Made by a program: the position numbers and the translations under genes
Notes under the pieces: model-generated
Told to the model about the DNA's origin: nothing
Database searches by the model: none
What the model saw: only the letters and a program-made list of their open reading frames with translations
Shown here: piece after piece, positions 1-7,895 of the stretch
Numbering within the stretch: the first letter of the stretch is position 1
Layout: each line of letters starts with the position of its first letter
Assembly: GCA_023898385.1 (NCBI GenBank)
Contig: CP060220.1
Coordinates: forward strand, 372,001-436,000
Direction of reading: 5' to 3'
DNA from: Pseudobdellovibrionaceae bacterium
GTDB taxonomy: Bacteria; Bdellovibrionota; Bdellovibrionia; Bdellovibrionales; UBA1609
Length of the DNA stretch: 64,000 nt

Positions 1-2050
1 GCTTTTTAGAGTTTATATTTGCAAGGTCAGCCAGCAGTGCCAGTTGAAGTGATTTTTGTTCAGGGTTCAACGCTGGGTCATTGATTTTTTTTGCCAATTG
101 GTAAGCACGCCTGAAACGCTTTTGCTTTTGTGCAACAATCAGCTGCTGTTTCTGGGCCCAAAGGTGGTCATTTTTACTTAGCCCTTTAAGGCTTAATAGT
201 CCACTCGCGGCGTCGTTAACTTCGTTAAGTTGATCCAGTTTGAGAGCCAATAGCGTCTTGTTTTTGTAGTAGGCAATCTTTTCTTTGTCGCTTGAACCCT
301 GCAAAGAAACCTTTGCTAGGTGCGATTGGGCCTCTTTGTATTCACTTTTTTCCGATTTTTCGTCATTGAGTTTTACGGCAACCAGGTTGAGTCGCGATTT
401 TCTGGCAATACTTCTAAACTCAAGTGCGGCAGCTGGGAAAACGCGACTAAACTGATCGGCCCATTCAGAAAGAGTGTCTTCTTTTTTCAGAGCGGCCAGG
501 GAGTCTAGGGCGAGATCGGCTGATTTCTTTTTAAGTGGGGAAGAACCCAATTTGGTATCTACTGCTAACTTATAAAATTTGTCTGCAGCCGTTTTGTAGT
601 CACGCTTTTCATAATCCATGTAAGCCAGCTGGTAAGACACTTCAAACTGCTTCTCTTTTTTAGTGCTGTGTTTCAGGTAGTTTTCGTAGGCTTGGGTTTT
701 TAATTTAGAGTCTTTTGACGCTTCAGCCATTTCTACTTCGCCAAGTAGCGAGCCTTCAGCGATGTTCTTGATTTTCACTGAATCAGAGTTATCTGACAGT
801 AGCTGGCGAGCGAGGTCTGAGGTCTGGCGAAAAAACTGAGCGCTCTGGGCGTAATCGCGTCGTTTTTTAGCTGTTTGAGCGGCCCAGTAAATCATATCGA
901 TATCTTTGGGAAAGGTTTTTGTGAAAAGTTCGTACGCTTTAACTAAATAGGGTGATGGTTTGTTTTTGCGGCGCTGGTTCCAATCAATGATTGTCTGGCG
1001 AAATTGATCTTGAAGCTCTTTGCATTCATCAGCGTCTAGTTGGCAGCCTGTTTTCTGCCAAATTTGAGCGGCCTCAGTCATGTCGCCGAGAGCGGATTGT
1101 TCTCTATTCAAAACCAGTTGCACTTTGGCCACATATACGAGGGCTTTGAGTTTTCTAGATGTGTGAGGTTGATTCTCGAGATAATATCTCCAGGCGATTA
1201 AAGACGAAGGGGTTTTGCCAAGGCGTTCGAGCTCTTCGGCTAAATAAGAGACATTGTCAAGCTTGTGGTCTTCGGGGCTAAGATTGAAAAGTTGCACCAC
1301 ATCGTTTTTGGTCACAGGCGTTTGGGCTAAGAACGTGGCCAGGTCTCGGGCCGCATCCATGTGAATGGATTCATCAACTTCTAGCCCACTTGAGGTGCTG
1401 CGCGAAAGGTAACTTTCTGACTGCAGAATTTTCGTTTGCCAGTTGACGGCTGATTTTGCATCGCCAAGGTTGAAGTAGCACCAGGCAATCTTTGAGGCCG
1501 TGTAGCCTGCAGAATCAATATTGAAACTCAAGGCCTTTGTGAATAGAGTTTTTGCTGTACCAAATTGACCATCTTTGTAGTGAAGGTCGCCTAGTCCCAC
1601 GTGAGCCAGGCCATTGATGTCTTTTGTCAGTTTTTGAACTTTGCCTGAAATAATGTTTTGGTAAAGGTTCTTGGCTTTAGCAAGTTGATCAGTGACCTCA
1701 TAAAGGTGAGCCATTTGCAAAAGCATTCGTCCTCGGTGTTCGATAAGCGAGGGTTCTTCAAAAATTTGGTTGTAATAATTAAGAGATTTTATTCTGTCTC
1801 TATAAGGGGATGGGCAGTCTTTACATTGGTTATCTTCTTTTTCTAAGAGAACTCGGCGGGCGCGCTCAGCATACAAATCAGCCAGTCGAAGTTTGATGCC
1901 AAATCGAGAAACGTCAGAAAGCTTGGCTTTACTGTTTACGCCTTCAAGTTTCTCAATAAGCACTCCATAGGTTTGAGAATCCATGGTGGTTTTAGCCCAC
2001 GCGGGAAAGGTCGATCCTATAAAAAGTGCGATTATCAAAAAGCGTTTCAT
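1..2050 (-). CDS. TPR-repeat periplasmic protein, C-terminus beyond window
   Basis: This open frame runs from an ATG at 2048-2050 to the left edge without a stop, so about 683 residues of the N-terminal part are present. It starts with a signal peptide (MKRFLIIALF..., Ala-rich cleavage region near residue 19, PAWA). The rest is helical with tetratricopeptide-like repeats, for example segments containing GLGDLHYKDGQFGTAKTLF and AYMDYEKRDYKTAADKF. Its start overlaps the stop of the upstream ExbD-like gene by 4 bp (ATGA), so it is translationally coupled to the proton-channel genes. TPR partners of TolQ/TolR-type motors are known, for example in myxobacterial gliding (AglT/PglI). A matching role here is inference from position only. 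Product and compartment are likely; the exact family is not certain. Confidence 0.8.
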   Translation of the reverse strand, partial: MKRFLIIALFIGSTFPAWAKTTMDSQTYGVLIEKLEGVNSKAKLSDVSRFGIKLRLADLYAERARRVLLEKEDNQCKDCPSPYRDRIKSLNYYNQIFEEPSLIEHRGRMLLQMAHLYEVTDQLAKAKNLYQNIISGKVQKLTKDINGLAHVGLGDLHYKDGQFGTAKTLFTKALSFNIDSAGYTASKIAWCYFNLGDAKSAVNWQTKILQSESYLSRSTSSGLEVDESIHMDAARDLATFLAQTPVTKNDVVQLFNLSPEDHKLDNVSYLAEELERLGKTPSSLIAWRYYLENQPHTSRKLKALVYVAKVQLVLNREQSALGDMTEAAQIWQKTGCQLDADECKELQDQFRQTIIDWNQRRKNKPSPYLVKAYELFTKTFPKDIDMIYWAAQTAKKRRDYAQSAQFFRQTSDLARQLLSDNSDSVKIKNIAEGSLLGEVEMAEASKDSKLKTQAYENYLKHSTKKEKQFEVSYQLAYMDYEKRDYKTAADKFYKLAVDTKLGSSPLKKKSADLALDSLAALKKEDTLSEWADQFSRVFPAAALEFRSIARKSRLNLVAVKLNDEKSEKSEYKEAQSHLAKVSLQGSSDKEKIAYYKNKTLLALKLDQLNEVNDAASGLLSLKGLSKNDHLWAQKQQLIVAQKQKRFRRAYQLAKKINDPALNPEQKSLQLALLADLANINSKK

Positions 2051-2541
2051 AGCGCCCGCTCTCCCTGAATAACCGCAAATCGCAGTTTTTCTACGCCCGA
2101 CTGGGCGGCCATCATAATGACGGGGTTAATAGCGGAGAAACCAGTTTTGCGATCTGCCTGAATGACAACGCTGGGTGCTTCTTTTGTAGTGTCTAGGGCT
2201 TTCAAATTGATTAATTTGTCGAGAAGTTGTTTTTGGCTGATACGCTCACCATCGACCACGTAATGATTGTCTACAATTTGCACAACCAAACCAGAAGTAG
2301 CTATTTCGGATTGAGAAGCAAGGGGGAGCTGGATTCTGTCGGGAGTGGGCATTTCGGATGCCGAGTTGGTGTTTACCAACAAATAAATAACGAGAATAGA
2401 AAACGCGTCAACAAGGGAGGTCAGTATGAGGGAAGCGGCAATCGTCTTTTTCGCAGATTTTTGTGAGCCAGCCAACGTGGAACGGGATACTGACGAAGAG
2501 GATTGAATTTGTTGATTTAAATAACTACGTCCTAATGCCAT
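2047..2541 (-). CDS. ExbD/TolR-family biopolymer transport protein (second copy)
   Basis: A 164-residue protein with a cytoplasmic N-terminus, one membrane segment at about residues 36-56 (LILTSLVDAFSILVIYLLV) and a periplasmic domain ending in the typical ExbD/TolR fold (VVIQADRKTGFSAINPVIMMA). An Asp in the membrane segment (LVDAF) is the expected proton-carrying residue of this family. AAGGAAA lies just before the ATG. It follows a first ExbD-like gene by 15 bp and overlaps the TPR gene by 4 bp. The N-terminus before the helix is long and rich in Ser/Gln, unlike short TolR tails. Two ExbD/TolR subunits per channel gene also occur in the Agl gliding motor of myxobacteria. The family call is firm; the process it powers is not shown. 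Confidence 0.85.
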   Translation of the reverse strand: MALGRSYLNQQIQSSSSVSRSTLAGSQKSAKKTIAASLILTSLVDAFSILVIYLLVNTNSASEMPTPDRIQLPLASQSEIATSGLVVQIVDNHYVVDGERISQKQLLDKLINLKALDTTKEAPSVVIQADRKTGFSAINPVIMMAAQSGVEKLRFAVIQGERAL

Positions 2542-2556
2542 TTTCCTTACCTCATC

Positions 2557-3012
2557 TTAAAGAGGGGCTATCCCTACATCAGTTATGCCTGTGGCCTTAA
2601 GTTGGTCTATAAGGTGAATGACGCTGTCGTATTCTGTGTTGGCGCTAGGGAGGATCAGTGCTGTTTTAAGGCCGGTGATTCTTCGAGTGACATTTGCAAT
2701 GTGTTGGCTGATTGAATTCCAGTTGGGCTGACCATCAACACCGCGAAAGTTCTTTTGTCGAAGGCTTTGGTTAGCCTTCGCCACGTCTTTTAATCTTAAT
2801 GAGACGCGGCCGCTTTCTCTAATTTCAATCCAAAGTGTGGGCTGGAGCGAACGTTCTACCTGTGTTTGCCCACCAAAAGCTTGAGCTATATCAAGAGTCC
2901 CGATGTTTACCCATACTGTAGTCAAAAGAAGCATACAGATCAGGACGGCTAGGAGTGAAATCACCGGGAGTAGGTTTAATTCAAAATTTAGATCGCGACC
3001 GTTGATTTTCAT
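2557..3012 (-). CDS. ExbD/TolR-family biopolymer transport protein (first copy)
   Basis: A 151-residue protein with a short cytoplasmic N-terminus (FELNLLPVISLLAVL), one transmembrane helix at about residues 14-36 and a periplasmic domain with the ExbD-type end (ALILPSANTEYDSVIHLIDQLKATGI). The helix has no obvious Asp at the canonical position: it reads NLLPVISLLAVLICMLLLT, whereas the neighbouring copy has LVDAF. This copy may therefore be structural and leave proton transfer to the other. It starts 3 bp after the stop of the ExbB/TolQ-like gene, so the operon is tightly packed. It probably forms a heteromeric stator-like complex with its neighbours. Confidence 0.82.
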   Translation of the reverse strand: MKINGRDLNFELNLLPVISLLAVLICMLLLTTVWVNIGTLDIAQAFGGQTQVERSLQPTLWIEIRESGRVSLRLKDVAKANQSLRQKNFRGVDGQPNWNSISQHIANVTRRITGLKTALILPSANTEYDSVIHLIDQLKATGITDVGIAPL

Positions 3013-3015
3013 GGC

Positions 3016-3717
3016 TTACTTACCTTTTACAGCCTTGGTTTTTTTGTTTTCGATAATGTCAAAGTTAAAGCTGAGCCAGTTGTAGATCTTTGTAGAACCT
3101 TGATTTAAATCTTCAGCCAGTTCATTGGCGCGGTTTTGGAGGACGGCAAACATAATCAGCGCAGGTATAGCCATTATCAATCCGTAGGCCGTCGTGCTCA
3201 TGGCCATTGAAATACCTTGGCTAAGCATGGCCGCTTTTTCTACGGGGTTTTGATCAACCACACCAGAGAAGGCTTTAATAAGACCGACGATGGTTCCTAA
3301 TAGGCCGAGCAGTGTTCCCACGTTTCCAAGCATGGCGAGAAATCCAGTACGCTTTTCGAGGCGAGCATTTTCGTGAGCCAGTACTTCATCCATTTTAGCT
3401 TGGATTTCGTTTCGGCCGCCCATATTTTTAGCGGCTTCAATGCCGGCTTGAGCCACATTGGCGATGGCGTGACGGGGGGCTATTCGAGCAATTTTGCGCA
3501 GAGTATTTTCGATATTACCGGCTTTAATGTCGCGCTCTAATCCATTTGCAATTTTCTTTTGTTTGGGAGCTCTTACTATATAAAGAGCATAAATTCTCTC
3601 AGCTATGATTGCGATCGACACAATTTGCACAGCGAGTATTAACCACATCCAAATGCCGCCTTGACTAAAAGCAGAGCCAATTGCAGCTATTGATTCACTA
3701 AACGATCCAGAGCTCAT
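3016..3717 (-). CDS. MotA/TolQ/ExbB proton-channel family protein
   Basis: A 233-residue inner-membrane protein with three predicted helices: about 20-42, 124-150 (GFLAMLGNVGTLLGLLGTIV) and 168-192. The second and third carry the family's Gly-rich and Thr/Ser motifs (TLLGLLGTIVGLIKAF; MAMSTTAYGLIMAIPAL). The large cytoplasmic loop between helices 1 and 2 is typical of TolQ/ExbB. It is the first gene of a run with two ExbD/TolR-like genes and a TPR gene. No TolA, TolB, Pal or TonB gene lies beside it in this window, which argues for a specialised motor (gliding or surface transport) over Tol-Pal itself. That is inference. Confidence 0.87.
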   Translation of the reverse strand: MSSGSFSESIAAIGSAFSQGGIWMWLILAVQIVSIAIIAERIYALYIVRAPKQKKIANGLERDIKAGNIENTLRKIARIAPRHAIANVAQAGIEAAKNMGGRNEIQAKMDEVLAHENARLEKRTGFLAMLGNVGTLLGLLGTIVGLIKAFSGVVDQNPVEKAAMLSQGISMAMSTTAYGLIMAIPALIMFAVLQNRANELAEDLNQGSTKIYNWLSFNFDIIENKKTKAVKGK

Positions 3718-4053
3718 AAGGTTTCTCCTTCATTAGTAGCCCGAAAAAGACAATCTCCATGAAGCAGTAGAGCAAGGCCAATGCCTGGCTGGAAGTCAGT
3801 TGTGTTCGATTTCACGCTAGCCGTGGCTGAATATTGTTCGAAACAGTGACAATAAATGTCGTTTTCTCAAATTATTCGAAAAACTGAGTAATGCCTTTGC
3901 AAGGGGCCAGATCTGACGGTTTTTGAGAAATTTGAGATCACTGTGGCTGTGGTAATTGTTTTGTCATCTCAGTCGGTTAGGTCAATTTTCGACAAATCAA
4001 GACGTTGGTACTGGAGTTGCTACATATATAGACAAAGGGCTTAGGGGGGAATC
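3718..4053. other. Divergent intergenic region, 336 bp
   Basis: This stretch separates the proton-channel operon (minus) from the VWA lipoprotein gene (plus) and should hold both promoters. I see no convincing -35/-10 pair, no long hairpin and no small ORF with a good ribosome site. AGGGGGGA just before 4054 is the ribosome site of the lipoprotein gene. Confidence 0.4.
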
Positions 4054-5106
4054 ATGAATTCGATAAAGTGGTCAAGGGCCGTAAGTGGTCTGGCGCTGAC
4101 ATTTATATTAGGAGCTTGTTCAGAGGTGAGCTTTTCGCCAGCTCCTCCAAAAGAGGGGCCGTCGACACTTGAGGACTCCACTCCCGATTCTGGGGGGCTT
4201 GGCTCAATTAGTGGCGAGATTCTTGAGGCCTTTAACCAAAGGTCGGTGGTTCGCAAAGTCGATTTATTAGTCATCGTAGATAACTCTCTTTCCATGGCCG
4301 AAGAACAATCGCGGCTGGGCGCTAGAATTCAAAGCTTTCTAAATCATTTGGGTAGGGTGGACTGGCAATTGGCTGTGACCACAACCGATGTCAGTACTGG
4401 TCCGTATGGGTTAAAAGGATCACTTCTCACAATGGCAGGCACCTCAAGTATGATTCTTAATAAGAATGTGCCCAATTATGAGCAGGTCTTTTTGGATACA
4501 GTGGTGCGCTCTGAAACATTGAACTGCGTGGGATCGTGTCCATCAGCTGACGAGCAAGCTCTGCGGGCGGCAATTATGGCGATGGACAAAAGAAATACTG
4601 ATAACCGTGGTTTTTTTCGAGATGACGCGGACCTAGGGCTTTTGATTCTCTCTGACGAGGATGAGATGAGTACGGGTCCTGCTTTGGCAACCAAGCCAGA
4701 AGCTGTACTCGACCATTTTCGCAACATTTGGGGCGATTCTAAAGATCTCTACACCTACGGGATCATTACACTACCTGGGGATGTGAATTGTCTTGGTGCT
4801 CAAGGTAGAGATGCGTCCTACGGCACCCATGTGTCAGATCTATCAGACTTAACAGGTGGTTTAACGGGCAGCATTTGTAGCGAAGAATACGGGGAGACTT
4901 TGGGGCAAATTGGCAAAAACTTAATAAAGCTTTTAGATTCATTGCGACTAAAAGCAGCACCGGATGAAGATTCTATTATGATGTTGTTTGACCCACCACA
5001 ACCCGATGTGCGTTGGTCTGTGTATGAAAACAAAATCATCTTTGATGTTCCACCAAAATCGGGCACCAAAATCCGTGTGGCCTATGATCGAAAGCGGCGG
5101 GATTAG
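4054..5106 (+). CDS. VWA-like domain lipoprotein
   Basis: A 350-residue exported lipoprotein. The signal peptide ends in the lipobox LGAC, with Cys22 as the lipidated residue, followed by a Ser/Pro/Gly-rich linker. At residues 70-80 the sequence VDLLVIVDNSLSM contains a D-x-S-x-S metal-binding motif (D76, S78, S80) as in von Willebrand factor A domains. Further on, LILSDEDEMS fits a second conserved strand. Cys pairs (CVGSC, and later single Cys residues) suggest disulfides in the periplasm or on the surface. AGGGGGGA stands before the ATG. It diverges from the proton-channel operon. Ligand and function are unknown. The lipoprotein and VWA assignments are read from sequence. Confidence 0.82.
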   Translation: MNSIKWSRAVSGLALTFILGACSEVSFSPAPPKEGPSTLEDSTPDSGGLGSISGEILEAFNQRSVVRKVDLLVIVDNSLSMAEEQSRLGARIQSFLNHLGRVDWQLAVTTTDVSTGPYGLKGSLLTMAGTSSMILNKNVPNYEQVFLDTVVRSETLNCVGSCPSADEQALRAAIMAMDKRNTDNRGFFRDDADLGLLILSDEDEMSTGPALATKPEAVLDHFRNIWGDSKDLYTYGIITLPGDVNCLGAQGRDASYGTHVSDLSDLTGGLTGSICSEEYGETLGQIGKNLIKLLDSLRLKAAPDEDSIMMLFDPPQPDVRWSVYENKIIFDVPPKSGTKIRVAYDRKRRD

Positions 5107-5146
5107 TTGTATCAGATAGTTTCAAACCCATCTTTTAATGTATCAA

Positions 5147-5170
5147 TCTAGAGTCAGACAGGGCTCTAGA
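5147..5170. repeat. Inverted repeat, 7-bp arms, possible activator site
   Basis: TCTAGAG at 5147-5153 and CTCTAGA at 5164-5170 form a perfect inverted repeat with a 10-bp spacer. It lies 24 bp upstream of the sigma-54-like element at 5194-5209. It could be an enhancer site for the NtrC-type regulator encoded nearby, but such sites usually lie farther upstream. Confidence 0.35.
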
Positions 5171-5193
5171 TGTTCTTTAGATCGAGCCAGATC

Positions 5194-5209
5194 TGGCACA
5201 ATCCTTGTT
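5194..5209 (+). promoter_or_regulatory. Sigma-54-like promoter, imperfect -12 element
   Basis: TGGCAC, five bases, then TTGTT matches the sigma-54 pattern (TGGCAC-N5-TTGCW) in spacing and in the -24 box. The -12 box has GT where GC is expected. It sits about 62 bp before the small gene at 5271, and a sigma-54 activator gene is convergent with that gene. Confidence 0.35.
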
Positions 5210-5270
5210 ACTCTATATTTGTAGTTTAGATTACTGCTGAATAGATCAAATTATAAATAGGGGAATAAGT

Positions 5271-5606
5271 ATGTTTGTGCATCCAGCAAAAGAGATCGAA
5301 GGTCTATTGATACCGAAGAAGACCCATCAGGCCAATACGGCAACGTACTATGTGCTCGCCACAAGAGATGATGAAGAATACAGCTTGCTTCCTAATCCCA
5401 CTTGGGACCCCGTGCTTCATCACTTCGAATGGAGCCACGTTTGCATTTTGGGGGATCTGGACCCTCAAAGGAAACTGATGCGGGTGAAAGGTGTGGGCCC
5501 ACTTGAGGCCGAGCCTGCTGAGGTCAGTGTAGCGCCGGCTTACGAGGAAGGAGCTAGGCGATTTTTATGGAGCTGGCTGACCCAGATTCGCAGTGTTTTG
5601 GCGTAA
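5271..5606 (+). CDS. Hypothetical protein, 111 residues
   Basis: I do not recognise this small acidic, cytoplasmic-looking protein. It has no signal peptide or membrane segment. The sequence is rich in Trp, Pro and Glu, with NPTWDPVLHHFEWSHV in the middle and a hydrophobic, Trp-containing C-terminus (FLWSWLTQIRSVLA). AGGGGAATA lies 6-7 bases before the ATG, which supports translation. It is convergent with the NtrC-type regulator and 164 bp downstream of the VWA lipoprotein, with a sigma-54-like element and an inverted repeat in the gap. It may be a regulator-controlled gene. Function unknown. Confidence 0.6.
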   Translation: MFVHPAKEIEGLLIPKKTHQANTATYYVLATRDDEEYSLLPNPTWDPVLHHFEWSHVCILGDLDPQRKLMRVKGVGPLEAEPAEVSVAPAYEEGARRFLWSWLTQIRSVLA

Positions 5607-5647
5607 GGGAATCAGGAGGATTCCCTTGCGCCTCTAGGCGGCCTCAA

Positions 5648-7090
5648 CTAGTGATGGGACTGAGTGTCTGTCTCAGAAAATCGATGATGATCGATATTGT
5701 ATTTTTCAATGAGCCTATAAATCTCAACCCGATGTTTACCTGCCAGTCGGGCGGCCTTTGAAATGTTTCCGCGGGATTCTTTAAGCAGTTGCTCAAGATA
5801 GCTTCGTTCAAAAAGTTTTTTTGCGTCAGAATGACAGAGTGGAAGACTGTTCAAAAAAGCATCGCCACTATCTTTATTCATTTCTGAGTCGTGCCGTGCA
5901 TGGCAAAATAGGTGATCGATATGAATGTCACAGTCTTGGGTCAGTACAACAGCTCGCTCAATGGCATTCTGAAGTTCTCGAATATTTCCCGGCCATGCGT
6001 AAGTCGTAAGGCGAGACATCACCTCGTGCGAGGGCTGGTTAATTCTCTTGCCGAATCGTTCAGAATATCGTTCAACAAAGTGCTCAACCAACATGGGAAT
6101 ATCTTCAGGACGCTCTTTCAATGAGGGCACATAGATTTGCAAGACAGATAAACGAAAGTAAAGATCCTGTCGGAATCGTCCCGCTCTTACTTCTTCAGCT
6201 AGGTCGCGATGAGTAGAGGCAATGACTCGAGTGTTCACTTTAACGGTGGACAGTGAACCCAATGGTCGAACCTCACGCTCTTGCAGCACACGAAGAAGTT
6301 TGACTTGCAGGGAGAGTGGCATGTCGCCAATTTCATCTAACACCAGGGTGCCTTCCTTGCAGATTTCGAAAAGTCCCTTTTTGTCTGTCTTTGCATCGGT
6401 AAAGGCTCCGCGCAAGTGGCCAAATAGCTCAGATTCCAAAAGGGCTTCTGGAATGGCTCCACAATTAATGGCTTCGAAGCGTTCGCCCTTTCGACGAGAG
6501 GATTTGTGCAGGGCTCTAGCTATGAGTTCCTTGCCCGTGCCGGACTCACCCATGATAAGCACTGTGGAGTCAGCGTCTTTCATTTGTTGAATCTGAGTCA
6601 TTGTCTTGCGCATACTAGGGCCATTGCCAATCAAGCCCATGTCTTTAACGGATCCCGTTTTCGGGCCCGCGCGGAGGGTGCTATCAAAAAATCTATCTTT
6701 CAACGTTTGCACCATTTTTTTGGGCCCCATGGACTTGGGCAAAAAACTGGCAGCCCCACGTTCCATGGCGTCTACAGCTAACGACACAGTATCTTGGGCC
6801 GTCATAATAAACACTTTGGTGTAAGGGGCTTCGTGAATTAAATAAGACATCACTTCAAGACCGTCTTCATTATTGAGGTACACATCAATGATGGCAGCAT
6901 CGAAAGAATAGGCATTGATCTGTGAGCGCATGGTATCGAAAGATTCCGCTTCCTTTACACGAAAGCCTTCGCGCTCCAAGGTGGCTCGTAATAGACGACG
7001 AATATCTTCATCGTCATCAATCACTAATACATGTAGAGATTCCTCTACAGGGTGCGAGGTATCACTGATAGCTCGTGAAGTTGTGGACAT
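5648..7090 (-). CDS. NtrC-family sigma-54-dependent response regulator
   Basis: The protein has three parts: an N-terminal receiver (VIDDDEDIRR acidic cluster, phospho-acceptor Asp in AAIIDVYLNN, Lys in FLPKS), a central AAA+ domain (Walker A GESGTGKE, Walker B TLVLDEIGDM, arginine-rich FRQDLYFRL) and a C-terminal Fis-type helix-turn-helix (NISKAARLAGKHRVEIYRL). I chose the ATG at 7088-7090 (480 residues) because GGAG stands five bases before it; a GTG 48 bp upstream has no ribosome site. The sigma-54 contact loop reads GAFTDA where the canonical form is GAFTGA. No partner kinase gene is adjacent. It would activate sigma-54 promoters after phosphorylation of the receiver; targets are not known. 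Confidence 0.93.
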   Translation of the reverse strand: MSTTSRAISDTSHPVEESLHVLVIDDDEDIRRLLRATLEREGFRVKEAESFDTMRSQINAYSFDAAIIDVYLNNEDGLEVMSYLIHEAPYTKVFIMTAQDTVSLAVDAMERGAASFLPKSMGPKKMVQTLKDRFFDSTLRAGPKTGSVKDMGLIGNGPSMRKTMTQIQQMKDADSTVLIMGESGTGKELIARALHKSSRRKGERFEAINCGAIPEALLESELFGHLRGAFTDAKTDKKGLFEICKEGTLVLDEIGDMPLSLQVKLLRVLQEREVRPLGSLSTVKVNTRVIASTHRDLAEEVRAGRFRQDLYFRLSVLQIYVPSLKERPEDIPMLVEHFVERYSERFGKRINQPSHEVMSRLTTYAWPGNIRELQNAIERAVVLTQDCDIHIDHLFCHARHDSEMNKDSGDAFLNSLPLCHSDAKKLFERSYLEQLLKESRGNISKAARLAGKHRVEIYRLIEKYNIDHHRFSETDTQSHH

Positions 7091-7248
7091 ATAGGCTCCG
7101 ATTGTTTGTGGAAGACGTTCTGCTGAATCGAGAGACACATTAAACAGTATTCGTTCACAAAAATCAACCTGAGATTTCTATAAAACCCTTTATGGGCAAG
7201 GATTTACAGGGGTGAACAAAATATAGTCTATTGTAACAAACTGTCTCA

Positions 7249-7455
7249 CTAGGAAGCTATGGGCCCCGGTTTTGAGTGGAAGTTTTTGATGATCGGCTGC
7301 CGATTGAATATCAACGACAATGATTTAGACATTTTCCCTATATCTTTGTTGTCTGGAGATTTGGGGAGAGCACCGAATGTTTTCTCGGAAAGCTCCTTAA
7401 GTTGTTGAAAACCACGAATGGGTAGAGTCCAGTGGGGTTTTTCTGAAAATCTCAT
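7249..7455 (-). CDS. Small hypothetical protein, 68 residues
   Basis: The ATG at 7453-7455 is preceded by GGGAGG at ideal spacing (six bases), much better than the start further upstream in the same frame. The protein is basic and hydrophilic (begins MRFSEKPHWTLPIRGF, contains KKLSE-like and KSLSLIF stretches), without signal peptide or membrane helix. I recognise no family. It lies upstream of, and in the same direction as, the NtrC-type regulator with a gap of about 158 bp. The ribosome site is the main support. Confidence 0.5.
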   Translation of the reverse strand: MRFSEKPHWTLPIRGFQQLKELSEKTFGALPKSPDNKDIGKMSKSLSLIFNRQPIIKNFHSKPGPIAS

Positions 7456-7652
7456 GATCGCCTCCCTTTTGGCTGTATTGGTCGTATGCAAGGTTGCACA
7501 GCAAAGATCAGTCCATGGCAAAAGCGAATTTAGGCCCTATAGTTGAGTACCTTAGGGCCGACTTACGAAACAGTTTGTCACAGCCTGTAACGGTGAGAGT
7601 CTTTTCAGAGAAGATAATTTATCCCATTAGGCTTTAAATGGGGGCCTGCCCT

Positions 7653-7668
7653 TGGCACACATCGTGCT
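7653..7668 (+). promoter_or_regulatory. Sigma-54-like element in a gene-free stretch
   Basis: TGGCAC, five bases, then GTGCT gives the essential GG-N10-GC spacing of sigma-54 promoters, with G for the first T of the -12 box. It would read toward the hairpin at 7758 and the patatin gene at 7896. No direct evidence of use. Confidence 0.3.
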
Positions 7669-7757
7669 CTAGAAGTTGATCACAACGATAACTGCCAAAG
7701 ACCTCTCGGTCGAAGCATTATTGTCTCAATAAAACCCTAATCCCCCCCCCAATTGCA

Positions 7758-7784
7758 CTGCTGGGTTCCCCCTGAACCCAGCAG
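7758..7784. other. Perfect 10-bp stem-loop
   Basis: CTGCTGGGTT and its exact complement flank a 7-base loop (CCCCCTG). No T-run follows on either strand, so it is not a standard intrinsic terminator. A run of nine C lies just upstream at 7742-7750. The rest of 7456-7895 holds no gene I can support. Confidence 0.55.
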
Positions 7785-7895
7785 CCCCTTCTAAAAGATT
7801 TAGAGCTACCGCTTTTTCAGTCTAATATCCTGTTAAGCAAATCGGAGATTTGAGTTATAGTTCAACCAGGAAGTGGCGACGAAGAAGGGGGCAGC

